Source of the DNA: an uncultured Acetatifactor sp. | GTDB lineage: Bacteria; Bacillota; Clostridia; Lachnospirales; Lachnospiraceae | Reading direction: 5' to 3' | Assembly: GCA_910577665.1 (NCBI GenBank) | Contig: CAJTOJ010000063.1 | Location: 1-6,721 of the forward strand | Length of the DNA: 6,721 nt | Shown: positions 1 to 6,227 of the stretch, one piece after another | Layout: the number at the start of each line of letters is the position of its first letter | Numbering within the stretch: the stretch's first letter is position 1 | Translations under genes and position numbers: made by a program | Notes under the pieces: model-generated | The model's database searches: none | The model's input: the letters and a program-made list of their open reading frames with translations, nothing else | Told to the model about the DNA's origin: nothing

Positions 1-105
1 TCTCCTGAATCAGTGCTGATAACGCGAGGTTGCAGCTGGTACCCCGGACCGGGACAAGCTTTGGCCCCTGTTCCCCATCCCTTTTCGGAAAGGTGGTGAT
101 TACAC
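1..105 (+). ncRNA. Candidate IS110 left-end non-coding region (possible bridge RNA part)
   Basis: IS110-group elements carry a structured bridge RNA in the non-coding end next to the transposase start; this is established for the family. Here the 105 bases before the ATG contain CCCGG-A-CCGGG at 43-53, a stem GGGACA (51-56) with TGTTCCC (69-75, one bulged T) around a 12-nt loop, and a CCTTT-TCGG-AAAGG hairpin at 80-93. The last hairpin runs into the ribosome site AAAGGTGG at 89-96. The first two stems overlap and cannot form together. No target or donor guide loop can be identified without knowing the element's ends and target, so this is a structural suggestion only. The region may extend left of base 1. 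Confidence 0.3.
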
Positions 106-1000
106 ATGAAGAAGATTAAAATCGATTACCTGTCAACGCTTTTTGTGGGAATCGACATCGGTTCCCGCACCAACGCCATCTCTGCCCTCAACTTTGACCA
201 GGACTTCCTGATCAGGATGGTTCCCGTGCCTAACGCACAGGGCGGTGCAGAGCAGATGGAGGAGATGGTCGCCCAGGTGCTTTCACAGCACCATGAGTTC
301 CGGGCTGTCATCATCGGGCTGGAGTCCACAGGCTTTTACGGCGTGCATATCGCCAACTACCTGTCCACCTCCGAAAAGCTGGCACCTTTTTCCACAAAGG
401 TCTACTGCCTCAACCCCAATGAGGTAAAGCAGTATAAGAAATCCTTTAACTCCCTTGACAAGAACGACGGCATTGACTCCTTTGTCATTGCTGATTTTGC
501 AAGGGTAGGGCGCATCCATACGGAACCCTGGAGGGGCGCACAGTACCTCGCCTTGCAGCGGCTTACCCGGCACAGGCTCCATATCACGGAATGCATCGCC
601 AGGGAGAAGACCTGCATGCTGAACAACATTTTCCTTAAGTTCAGCGAATTTGCCATGCTCAACAAAGACGAGCATCCTTTCTCTGACAAGTATGGCGCCA
701 CGGCCGAAGCCGTCCTGACAGACTATCTCTCCACAGAAGACATTGTGGATGCATCCGTGGATGAACTGGTTGCTTTTATCAGCTCCAAAAGCCGTGGGCG
801 GATTGCCGACCCGGAACAGACCACTATAGAGACTATCGTTTCGATCGAAAAAGCGGATGCCTCCGACGGGTCAGTATTCTCTTCTGGAGAAAAGGCCATC
901 TACGACAGTGTAATCAACAATATCTGCTGTTACAGCGGGAAAATCCTGGAACGCTTCACGCACAATTACATCCGCTACAGGATCCTGCAAAATGAACCAA
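1..1000 (+). mobile_element. IS110-family insertion sequence, left part only
   Basis: This is the left portion of an IS110-family element: a non-coding leader followed by the N-terminal DEDD half of the transposase. The element probably begins at or before base 1, so its left boundary cannot be placed. The right boundary is approximate. Transposase-like sequence fades between about 940 and 1045, where the 3' end of an unrelated minus-strand gene begins. No right end and no Tnp serine domain is visible, so the copy should be immobile by itself. IS110 elements lack classic terminal inverted repeats and usually make no target duplication, so neither is expected as support. The family call rests on the transposase motifs. 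Confidence 0.72.
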
Positions 1001-1824
1001 TTCTTGAGGAACAGCTTGAAGACCGGGGGCGTCTCTGTCTCCTACTCCGCCAGATAATATCCTTCCATCCCCGTCAGCACAGCCACCTTTTTCCCGCATT
1101 CCGGGCATACATAGGTGCCGAAATAATAGGACAGCCGTTCCTCCCCTTCTTCGTCTTCCAGAATATGGAGCAGATTGGGCAGCCACATCTTTACGTCCTC
1201 CAGGCTTCTGCCATCCCACTTCCCGGAAGGTGCCTTTGCCTTTTTCATCCGCTCCGAAAGCTCAAAGTAGCCCACGTCCATCTCCTCATCGCAGTTTTCG
1301 CATTCGGCACAGACAATATAATAAGAATGAAAACCGGAAAGAAAAAGCATATACGCAAGCCTCTGCTCCCCCAGAATCGCCGCAACGGCAATGGCAAACT
1401 CACGCCTCCAATGAACTTCCTTCTCCCGGACAAAATCCAGATTCCCTGCAAGGAAGTCAATGGTCATGGCACGGATCTGCAGGCCTGCGTTCTGGTAGCT
1501 CTCATAAATCTCCTCCTCGCCCGGCCTGTCCCCACATACATCTGTGGAAAGAAAGCTTCCCGATGCCATAATACCCCGGAACATCCATTCCAGATTTTCC
1601 TCCCTTTCCCAGCTCTCCATAAGCCTGGCCAGGTATGGCAGCGCCAGCCAGGTAGCCGGATAAAAACTCATCTGGTGCCACAGGTTCTCACATATGGTGT
1701 TACTGTTCACTCCGTTCACAGTAACAGATGCACACAAAACGCAAAGGACATGCGTTTTGGCGCACGCTGTCTCGGGTTTTTATGCAAAATGCGCATAAAA
1801 ACACCTCGCGTTACTGACGAGTGA
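106..1824 (+). pseudogene. Truncated IS110-family transposase with chimeric read-through tail
   Basis: The first about 290 codons are the N-terminal half of an IS110 transposase, the RuvC-like DEDD domain that cuts DNA under bridge-RNA guidance. Putative catalytic acids are D17 (VGIDIGS), E73 (GLESTGFYG) and D121/D124 (DKNDGID). A helical linker follows at about residues 145-285. Family members are usually around 400 residues and end in a Tnp domain carrying the catalytic serine. That domain is absent. From roughly residue 290 the frame, rich in Pro, His and Arg, is antisense to the minus-strand gene at 1042-1737 and then crosses a hairpin repeat before stopping at 1824. That tail of about 280 residues is almost certainly not a real protein domain. 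The ATG is chosen because AAAGGTGG lies nine bases upstream and the DEDD domain begins soon after. The family call is firm; the exact junction is not. Confidence 0.78.
1042..1737 (-). CDS. 5'-truncated CxxC-knuckle protein of unknown function
   Basis: The frame encodes up to 231 residues from a TTG. The first about 14 codons lie in the hairpin repeat at 1699-1848, so they are probably not native. Real-looking sequence starts near ENLWHQ (residues 17-22), and the first internal ATG is residue 23. ENLWHQ.SFYPA.WLALPYLA resembles the first helical repeat of HEAT-like proteins and immunity-type proteins, where it normally follows some 30 or more residues; this is recalled, not searched. A CAEC knuckle at 143-146 and a CPEC knuckle at 211-214 could form a split zinc site. 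No signal peptide or membrane helix is seen. No good ribosome site precedes either candidate start, so expression is doubtful. The stop lies about 50-100 bases from the IS110 remnant, which faces it tail to tail. Function unknown. Confidence 0.6.
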   Translation of the reverse strand: MCASVTVNGVNSNTICENLWHQMSFYPATWLALPYLARLMESWEREENLEWMFRGIMASGSFLSTDVCGDRPGEEEIYESYQNAGLQIRAMTIDFLAGNLDFVREKEVHWRREFAIAVAAILGEQRLAYMLFLSGFHSYYIVCAECENCDEEMDVGYFELSERMKKAKAPSGKWDGRSLEDVKMWLPNLLHILEDEEGEERLSYYFGTYVCPECGKKVAVLTGMEGYYLAE

Positions 1825-1848
1825 ATAGTAGCCTTATGGTTGCTATTC
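1699..1848. repeat. Multi-hairpin intergenic repeat-like cassette
   Basis: Five hairpins follow one another. They are GTTACTGT/ACAGTAAC (1699-1706 with 1718-1725); a 9-bp stem CAAAACGCA/TGCGTTTTG (1735-1743 with 1751-1759); TTTTTATGC/GCATAAAAA (1777-1785 with 1793-1801); CAC(C)TCG/CGAGTG with one bulged C (1802-1823); and GAATAGTAGCC/GGTTGCTATTC (1823-1833 with 1838-1848). The last pairs fully only on the plus strand, using G-T wobbles; on the minus strand two pairs become A-C mismatches. Such dense pairing is unlike ordinary spacer and suggests a structured RNA or a MITE-like repeat. From memory, similar hairpin-rich segments recur between genes in Enterocloster-type genomes, but I could not check this. 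It covers the 5' edge of the gene ending at 1042 and may have replaced its true start. Confidence 0.55.
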
Positions 1849-1895
1849 CATCGGTTACCGCAAAATGTTTTCACGCATTCTTTGTGTGACAAATC

Positions 1896-1922
1896 AAAAG
1901 CCACCAGATTACCTCCAGTGGC
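1896..1922 (-). terminator. Rho-independent terminator of the GH2 gene
   Basis: On the minus strand, 1922 to 1900 fold into a 9-bp stem (GCCACTGGA with TCTGGTGGC, two G-T wobbles) around a GGTAA loop. A TTTT tract follows at 1899-1896, then a further T-rich run. The wobbles become A-C mismatches on the plus strand, so the structure is oriented for minus-strand transcripts. It begins about 30 bases after the GH2 stop codon, the usual distance for this class. Confidence 0.8.
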
Positions 1923-1952
1923 CTTTCTATTTTGAATGCTTTTATTTATTTC

Positions 1953-3743
1953 TTATTTCTTAAAATCATCCTTCCCAAACAGTTCCTTCACCACATCATA
2001 GGCCATCTTCGGGCGGCGGTACTCGTCCACAACCCCCTTGTTGTTATGGCTGCGGGCACGGGTGGCGAACCAGTTGTCCTCCTCGCAGACCCGGCAGTCC
2101 GAATACTGCCAGATAAAGACACCTGAGATGTCCGGATCCTGCATATAGACCTCCAAGCTGTCCCTAAGCAGCTGGGCCTGGTACTCCTCACTCCACTTAC
2201 AGCAGGTGCGGTCCCGGTATCCGTAGACCGCTGCGGCGCCGAATTCACTGACTATGATGGGTTTGCCTTCTCCGCCGGCCTCCCGGATCCACTGAATCTC
2301 TGCATCCTTTCGCTCTGCTATGTCACAGTCCTCATACCAGCGGGAGTACTGGTTGAAGGAGACGATATCGGGCAGATCCAGGGTAAGATCCCTGAAATGC
2401 CGGCAGGTGGCAGAGGTAGTGGGCCTGGTGGCATCCAGGGATTTTATCTGCTCGTACTGCTTCTTGTACATTCTCCTGCCTTCCTCTGTGTCAGAGGCAC
2501 ACTCATTCAGGATCCCCCAGATCACAATGGCAGGATGGTTGTAATGGTTCTGGATCATTTCCCGGATACAGTCCTCACACTGTCTCTCAAAATTGGGATT
2601 CTGCATCCGCTCCAGGCTAAGACCCCTGGCATGATTCTCTTCCCAGACCATGATCCCTCTCTCGTCACACAGATCCAGGAACCGCTCATCATTGGGATAA
2701 TGACAGGTTCTTAGGGCATTCACATGCATATCCTGCATCAGATCCATATCCTGTACCATGTGCTGCAGGGAGATGGCGCAGCCCTCCACCGCATAATCTT
2801 CATGACGGTTGAAGCCCTTTAGGAATACCTTCTTCCCGTTTACCAGGATCTGCTTTCCGGAAAGTGCCACTGTGCGGAAGCCCACCCGCTCCGTCAAGTC
2901 ATCTGCCACTTCCCCGTCCAGGGAAAGGAGGGTATGCAACAGATACAGTCTGGGGGACTCATGGGACCAGGTTTCCACCTCCGGGAAGGTACCCTCCAGC
3001 ACCAGGGTGTATTCTCCTTTTGCCGGAACCTTGGCACTTCCCTGTATCTTCCAGTCCTCCCGGCAATACCCTGCAATCCGGAAACAGCCCTTCCCTGCCT
3101 TGTCACTGGCTCCTGCATCTGGACCTTCCGTCACCCCTGTGCCATGGCCGCTGCCGGTCTCTCCTCCCCTCCAGGGTTCCAGACAGCCTGCAATCTCCAC
3201 CTGCCTGTCCTGGGAAGACAGGTTCTCCAGGGATAACTCTACCCTGGCCTTCCAGGTGCCCTCTTCCTGCCTTGGGGTAAAATGGATCCCTTTGATATAC
3301 ACATCCGGTACCATCTCCATGGCCACAGGCCTGGTGATCCCCCCATAGGTGTAATAATCATTGGGGATATGCAAGGCTGAAGCTTCACTGAAGGTGTTAT
3401 CCACCTGCACAGTAAGCATGTGAACCCCCTTTTCCACCTGTGTGACAATTCCTGCAAAAGGAGTGAAAGCATTGTAATGATGTGCCACCAGCTCTCCATC
3501 CAGGAATACATCTGCCGTGTGGCTCACCCCTTTGAACTCCAGGCGCAGGTTGCCTGGCTGTGGCATATAGATCTCCCGGCTGTAGGTACCGATACCCCGT
3601 CGCTTCAGAAAATCCGGATGCTGCTCCCAGCATCCCGGCACCGGCATCCGGTACCGCTTTGCCACACCCTCCATGGTAAAATCCCACATGCCATCCAGTT
3701 CTTTCACAGGCCGGATCTGATGTTGCTCAAATAATCTGATCAT
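1953..3743 (-). CDS. GH2 glycoside hydrolase, beta-glucuronidase-like
   Basis: A 596-residue cytoplasmic enzyme (no signal peptide) expected to remove a terminal beta-linked sugar, probably glucuronate, from conjugates or oligosaccharides. Order: N-terminal sugar-binding jelly roll (about 10-150, LDGMWDF), Ig-like domain (about 150-290), TIM barrel (about 295-590). Visible residues are NRHED 312-316, the acid/base E414 (ILNEC), the nucleophile E500 (VSEFG) and N567-N568-K569. These match E. coli UidA E413, E504 and N566/K568 in order and almost in number. The NxK motif contacts the substrate carboxylate in glucuronidases, so this activity is favoured over beta-galactosidase; galacturonidase remains possible. 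The stretch between HARGL and the NE motif is short, like 'no-loop' gut enzymes. Residues 190-219 form a Gly/Thr/Ser-rich insert. The ATG has GGAGG 13 bases upstream and AGAGG nearer. It has its own promoter and terminator; no glucuronide transporter or regulator lies in the window. Confidence 0.85.
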   Translation of the reverse strand: MIRLFEQHQIRPVKELDGMWDFTMEGVAKRYRMPVPGCWEQHPDFLKRRGIGTYSREIYMPQPGNLRLEFKGVSHTADVFLDGELVAHHYNAFTPFAGIVTQVEKGVHMLTVQVDNTFSEASALHIPNDYYTYGGITRPVAMEMVPDVYIKGIHFTPRQEEGTWKARVELSLENLSSQDRQVEIAGCLEPWRGGETGSGHGTGVTEGPDAGASDKAGKGCFRIAGYCREDWKIQGSAKVPAKGEYTLVLEGTFPEVETWSHESPRLYLLHTLLSLDGEVADDLTERVGFRTVALSGKQILVNGKKVFLKGFNRHEDYAVEGCAISLQHMVQDMDLMQDMHVNALRTCHYPNDERFLDLCDERGIMVWEENHARGLSLERMQNPNFERQCEDCIREMIQNHYNHPAIVIWGILNECASDTEEGRRMYKKQYEQIKSLDATRPTTSATCRHFRDLTLDLPDIVSFNQYSRWYEDCDIAERKDAEIQWIREAGGEGKPIIVSEFGAAAVYGYRDRTCCKWSEEYQAQLLRDSLEVYMQDPDISGVFIWQYSDCRVCEEDNWFATRARSHNNKGVVDEYRRPKMAYDVVKELFGKDDFKK

Positions 3744-3765
3744 TTTGTCCTCTTATCCTCCTTTG

Positions 3766-3782
3766 TCTGCCCACGCGGCAGA
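3766..3782 (-). promoter_or_regulatory. Leader hairpin just upstream of the GH2 ribosome site
   Basis: In the minus-strand RNA, TCTGCC-GCGTG-GGCAGA forms a 6-bp, mostly GC stem ending four bases before the GGAGG at 3761-3757. It leaves the ribosome site open but close, so it may protect the 5' region or tune initiation. No sequence that would sequester the ribosome site is evident, so a switch is not proposed. Confidence 0.35.
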
Positions 3783-3862
3783 ACTTCTTTCCGGTTTGCT
3801 GACGCATACTGCCCGCAAACGCTTCCCTTGCGCCTGAACTGCAGGTGCTATGCTCCAGTGTC

Positions 3863-3882
3863 GCCGCTTGAAATGCAGCGGC
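3863..3882 (-). promoter_or_regulatory. 20-bp imperfect palindrome at the predicted start of the GH2 transcript
   Basis: GCCGCT (3863-3868) and AGCGGC (3877-3882) are perfect 6-bp arms around an 8-base centre. The position, right at or just after the predicted transcription start, suits a repressor operator or a 5'-end RNA hairpin. It does not have the central CG core typical of LacI-family operators, and no regulator gene is present in the window to pair it with. Confidence 0.4.
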
Positions 3883-3890
3883 TCAATCCC

Positions 3891-3919
3891 AGTATATCGG
3901 AAGCTTTGCAGCCATGCAA
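3891..3919 (-). promoter_or_regulatory. Candidate sigma-A promoter for the GH2 gene
   Basis: Read on the minus strand, TTGCAT (3919-3914) and TATACT (3896-3891) are separated by exactly 17 bases. The -10 box matches the consensus at five of six positions; the -35 box matches at only three. Transcription would start near 3883-3885 and give a leader of about 140 nt. The promoter lies just after the stop codon of the upstream kinase gene, in the only sizeable gap on this strand between 6590 and 1953. Confidence 0.55.
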
Positions 3920-3942
3920 TAAAAATGAAAAACTTTTTAAGT

Positions 3943-4893
3943 TCACACCTTTCTAAATTGTTCTTCCAACAACCCCGTGGCCCAGTTATACGTATCCAGG
4001 GTCTCATATTTCCGGTACGCACATTCCAAAGACACCAGGATCAGCAGATAAATATCATACCACAATGCCCTGCGCCACTCCCCCTCTGTCAAACCAGTCC
4101 TGCCATATCCCTGTAGAAAACAGGTATTGTCTGCATACGTCCGGAATCCTACTTCCATAAGCGGATCTCCCCACAGGCTGCGCTCCCAGTCTATGATTCC
4201 CTCCACTTGGCCATCCTTGACAAAAATATTTCCATCCCAGCAATCCCAATGAACAAGTCGCGGCTGCGTCACCTCTTCGAAAATGCCTTTGTCCTCCTGT
4301 AGTCTGCTCCTCAACCTGTCAATGGGTATTTTCAAATCTACATTCCCGTTACATGCATCCTCTATGCCTGCCTCCAGCATTTTCTGAAATACCGGAAACC
4401 ATGCCTCACCCTGGAAGGCCCTCTGGCCAGGGTAGCCAAAGCAAGGACAGTTTATCTCATTGATCTTCCTGTTTATTCTTCCGACTTCGGTATAAATGTC
4501 CGCAATCTGGTCTGCCGTCAGACTGCCCTTTTCCGCATGTAAACTCCTGCCCTCTAGCTTTTCCATGAAAAAATAAGGAGATGCACATATGATACAGCTA
4601 TCATCATAACCTATTACATCCGGAACCGGAATACCACCTGCCTGTCTCACCCTTTTCATGGCTTCCACCTCAGCGAACATGATGTTTTTTTCATAAGTCA
4701 TAACCCGCATTTCCTTTAATGGGGCAATTTTCAGTATCACTTCTTTCCCATTGTCCAGGCATATCTCATATGCCACATTAAAATAGCCTTCCGTCAGTTC
4801 CCGGCAGTGTTTCATATGGAATGGTGCAAAAAAGAGTTCCACCATCCTTGCTATACTTTCCTGGCTCTGCTTATGTTTTGTAAAGCTTTTCAT
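3943..4893 (-). CDS. Aminoglycoside-phosphotransferase-fold kinase (APH family)
   Basis: A 316-residue soluble protein of the APH / choline-kinase-like superfamily (Pfam APH), which transfers phosphate from ATP to a small-molecule hydroxyl. Visible elements are an N-lobe with K55 (VILKIAP) as the likely ATP-contacting lysine, a hinge region near FFMEKLEG (about 108-115), the catalytic loop HWDCWDGN with H215, D217 and N222, and the metal-binding IIDWE with D235. All key residues are present, so it should be active. The substrate cannot be told; sequence of this type is far more often an uncharacterised housekeeping or small-molecule kinase than a true resistance enzyme. The start has GAGGAGG about eight bases upstream. 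It begins 31 bases after the DUF308 stop on the same strand, so it is likely co-transcribed with it. No convincing terminator follows the stop before the GH2 promoter. Confidence 0.85.
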   Translation of the reverse strand: MKSFTKHKQSQESIARMVELFFAPFHMKHCRELTEGYFNVAYEICLDNGKEVILKIAPLKEMRVMTYEKNIMFAEVEAMKRVRQAGGIPVPDVIGYDDSCIICASPYFFMEKLEGRSLHAEKGSLTADQIADIYTEVGRINRKINEINCPCFGYPGQRAFQGEAWFPVFQKMLEAGIEDACNGNVDLKIPIDRLRSRLQEDKGIFEEVTQPRLVHWDCWDGNIFVKDGQVEGIIDWERSLWGDPLMEVGFRTYADNTCFLQGYGRTGLTEGEWRRALWYDIYLLILVSLECAYRKYETLDTYNWATGLLEEQFRKV

Positions 4894-4924
4894 CGTGTGC
4901 CTCCTCTCCGGTTATCCTGACAAC

Positions 4925-5470
4925 TCATTCCTTCCTCCTACCCAGGGCCGCCGCAATGCTGTCGATGCCCAGCAGGATCAGATACATAGCCACCACATAT
5001 CCCATGAACCGCATGGTCATGAAGGTGAGCAATGGGTTAAAGAACATCATAAAACCCAGGATTAACCCCGCGATGTTCACCACCAGCGAGAAATAGTAGA
5101 AGAACTTCCGTCCTGCCATACGGATTATGTATCCATGGCTCAGCCGGGAGATGCAGTGGGCCATAAACCAGATAGGGAATAGCAGGGACAGTATCCATTT
5201 TCCGGCACCGGGGTAGAGCAGGAGCATACAGCCGCACATCACGCTTAAGATACCGGAGACCAGGGACACCAGTGGCCCCAGTCCGGTGTATTTTTCCAGC
5301 CGGATGAAGATCAGAATATCCTCTATCCCCGTGATAAGTGCGATCAGTCCATAGATCACCACAATACCTGTCAGTAAGCTCCCAGGGCGCAGGAACGTGA
5401 AGATCCCCAGCAGGATCAGCAGCGCTCCCACTACCAGTTCCATCCATACGAATCCAGAATATTTCTTCAT
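4925..5470 (-). CDS. DUF308 / HdeD-like integral membrane protein
   Basis: A 181-residue protein with six predicted membrane helices (about 9-27, 33-55, 64-86, 91-109, 123-144 and 151-173) and short polar ends. It reads as three helix pairs, each turning at a proline: FLRPG (26-30), LLYPG (84-88) and FFNPL (143-147). That three-fold pattern is characteristic of the DUF308/HdeD family. E. coli HdeD is an acid-stress membrane protein, but the molecular role of most family members is unknown and is not assumed here. Its ATG overlaps the stop of the FtsH peptidase fragment as ATGA (5467-5470), so it is probably translationally coupled to it. Such coupling gives a selective reason to keep the broken upstream frame translated. 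The start has no strong independent ribosome site; upstream bases are inside the ftsH frame. Confidence 0.82.
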   Translation of the reverse strand: MKKYSGFVWMELVVGALLILLGIFTFLRPGSLLTGIVVIYGLIALITGIEDILIFIRLEKYTGLGPLVSLVSGILSVMCGCMLLLYPGAGKWILSLLFPIWFMAHCISRLSHGYIIRMAGRKFFYYFSLVVNIAGLILGFMMFFNPLLTFMTMRFMGYVVAMYLILLGIDSIAAALGRRKE

Positions 5471-6225
5471 GCTTCGGCACCATCCTTTCCCGGGGCCAGC
5501 ATCACCGTTTCCGTGACAGACTCCTTACCGGTATTTTTTTTGCCGGATTCCCCGCTGCCTATGTCTTTCAGATTCCCCGGATTCTCCATCCCGGAATCTT
5601 CCATCTCCACAGGCACTGTCTTCCTGCCCAGGATATCCATGAACTCCTCCCCGGTGATGGTCTCCTTCTCATAGAGGAATGCCGCCAGTTCGTCCAGCTT
5701 CCGGCGGTTCTTGCGCAGAATCTCCTTCGCCTTTTCATGCTGGCCCTTTACCAACGCCACCACCTGCCTGTCGATGTCCTTCTGGGTATCCACGGAACAG
5801 GCAAGGGACGTGTCTCCACCCAGGTACTGGTTCGTAACGGTCTCCATGGCCACCATGTCGAAGGCCTCGCTCATGCCGTAGCGGGTGATCATGGCCCGGG
5901 CCAGCCTGGTGGCCTGTTCAATGTCGTTGACGGCCCCGGTGGTGATCTCCCCGAAGACGATCTCCTCTGCGACACGGCCCCCGGTAAAGGTGGCGATCTT
6001 GTTCTCAATCTCCTGTTTGGTCATGAGCACCTTGTCACTCTGCTCCACCTGCATGGTGTATCCCAGGGCACCAGAGGTACGGGGGATGATGGTGATCTTC
6101 TGTACCGGGGCAGAGTGGCTCTGCATGGCCGCCACCAGGGCATGACCGATCTCATGATAGGACACGATCTTCTTCTCCCCGTCTGAGAGGATGGCGTTCT
6201 TCTTCTGGTATCCGGCTATGACCAC
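5467..6225 (-). CDS. ftsH: FtsH C-terminal M41 zinc peptidase domain, detached fragment
   Basis: This is the peptidase half of the membrane AAA+ protease FtsH. It carries the zinc site HEIGH (H24, E25, H28) and the third-ligand aspartate D101 (GAVND), and all expected peptidase motifs look intact. FtsH-like sequence continues upstream of the GTG used here (DLEESIEV), reaching to about 6240, where an in-frame TAG (6258-6260) closes it. About the last 45 residues are a polar Ser/Gly/Glu-rich tail. The AAA+ ATPase that should precede this domain is missing, so ATP-driven unfolding is impossible for this product. The GTG at 6225-6223 lies two bases after the TAG that ends the N-terminal fragment, which would allow reinitiation; no strong ribosome site is visible. 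It is most simply a pseudogene piece, though a stand-alone peptidase cannot be ruled out. Confidence 0.8.
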   Translation of the reverse strand: MVIAGYQKKNAILSDGEKKIVSYHEIGHALVAAMQSHSAPVQKITIIPRTSGALGYTMQVEQSDKVLMTKQEIENKIATFTGGRVAEEIVFGEITTGAVNDIEQATRLARAMITRYGMSEAFDMVAMETVTNQYLGGDTSLACSVDTQKDIDRQVVALVKGQHEKAKEILRKNRRKLDELAAFLYEKETITGEEFMDILGRKTVPVEMEDSGMENPGNLKDIGSGESGKKNTGKESVTETVMLAPGKDGAEA

Positions 6226-6227
6226 CT

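Noticed and set aside
1777..1801. TTTTTATGC/GCATAAAAA hairpin as a terminator
   Set aside because: The T-run is inside the stem and no T-tract follows the stem on either strand; the true terminator is at 1896-1922.
1716..1904. 62-codon minus-strand open frame through the hairpin cassette
   Set aside because: It overlaps the terminator and is made of repeat sequence; no ribosome site, and the residues reflect the hairpins rather than a protein family.
2809..3348. 179-codon plus-strand open frame opposite the GH2 gene
   Set aside because: The composition is Pro/Ser-rich as expected for antisense of a GH2 gene, there is no motif, and the opposite strand carries a complete enzyme with catalytic residues.
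3753..4022. 89-codon minus-strand open frame spanning the kinase end and the GH2 leader
   Set aside because: It starts inside the kinase gene in another frame and crosses the predicted promoter; no domain or ribosome site.
3943..4893. Calling the kinase a named aminoglycoside resistance gene
   Set aside because: Only superfamily motifs are visible, and I do not recognise any specific aph subtype in the sequence.
5737..6186. 149-codon plus-strand open frame
   Set aside because: It is exactly antisense to the FtsH peptidase, is rich in His/Gly/Leu and has no recognisable domain; a shadow of the real gene.
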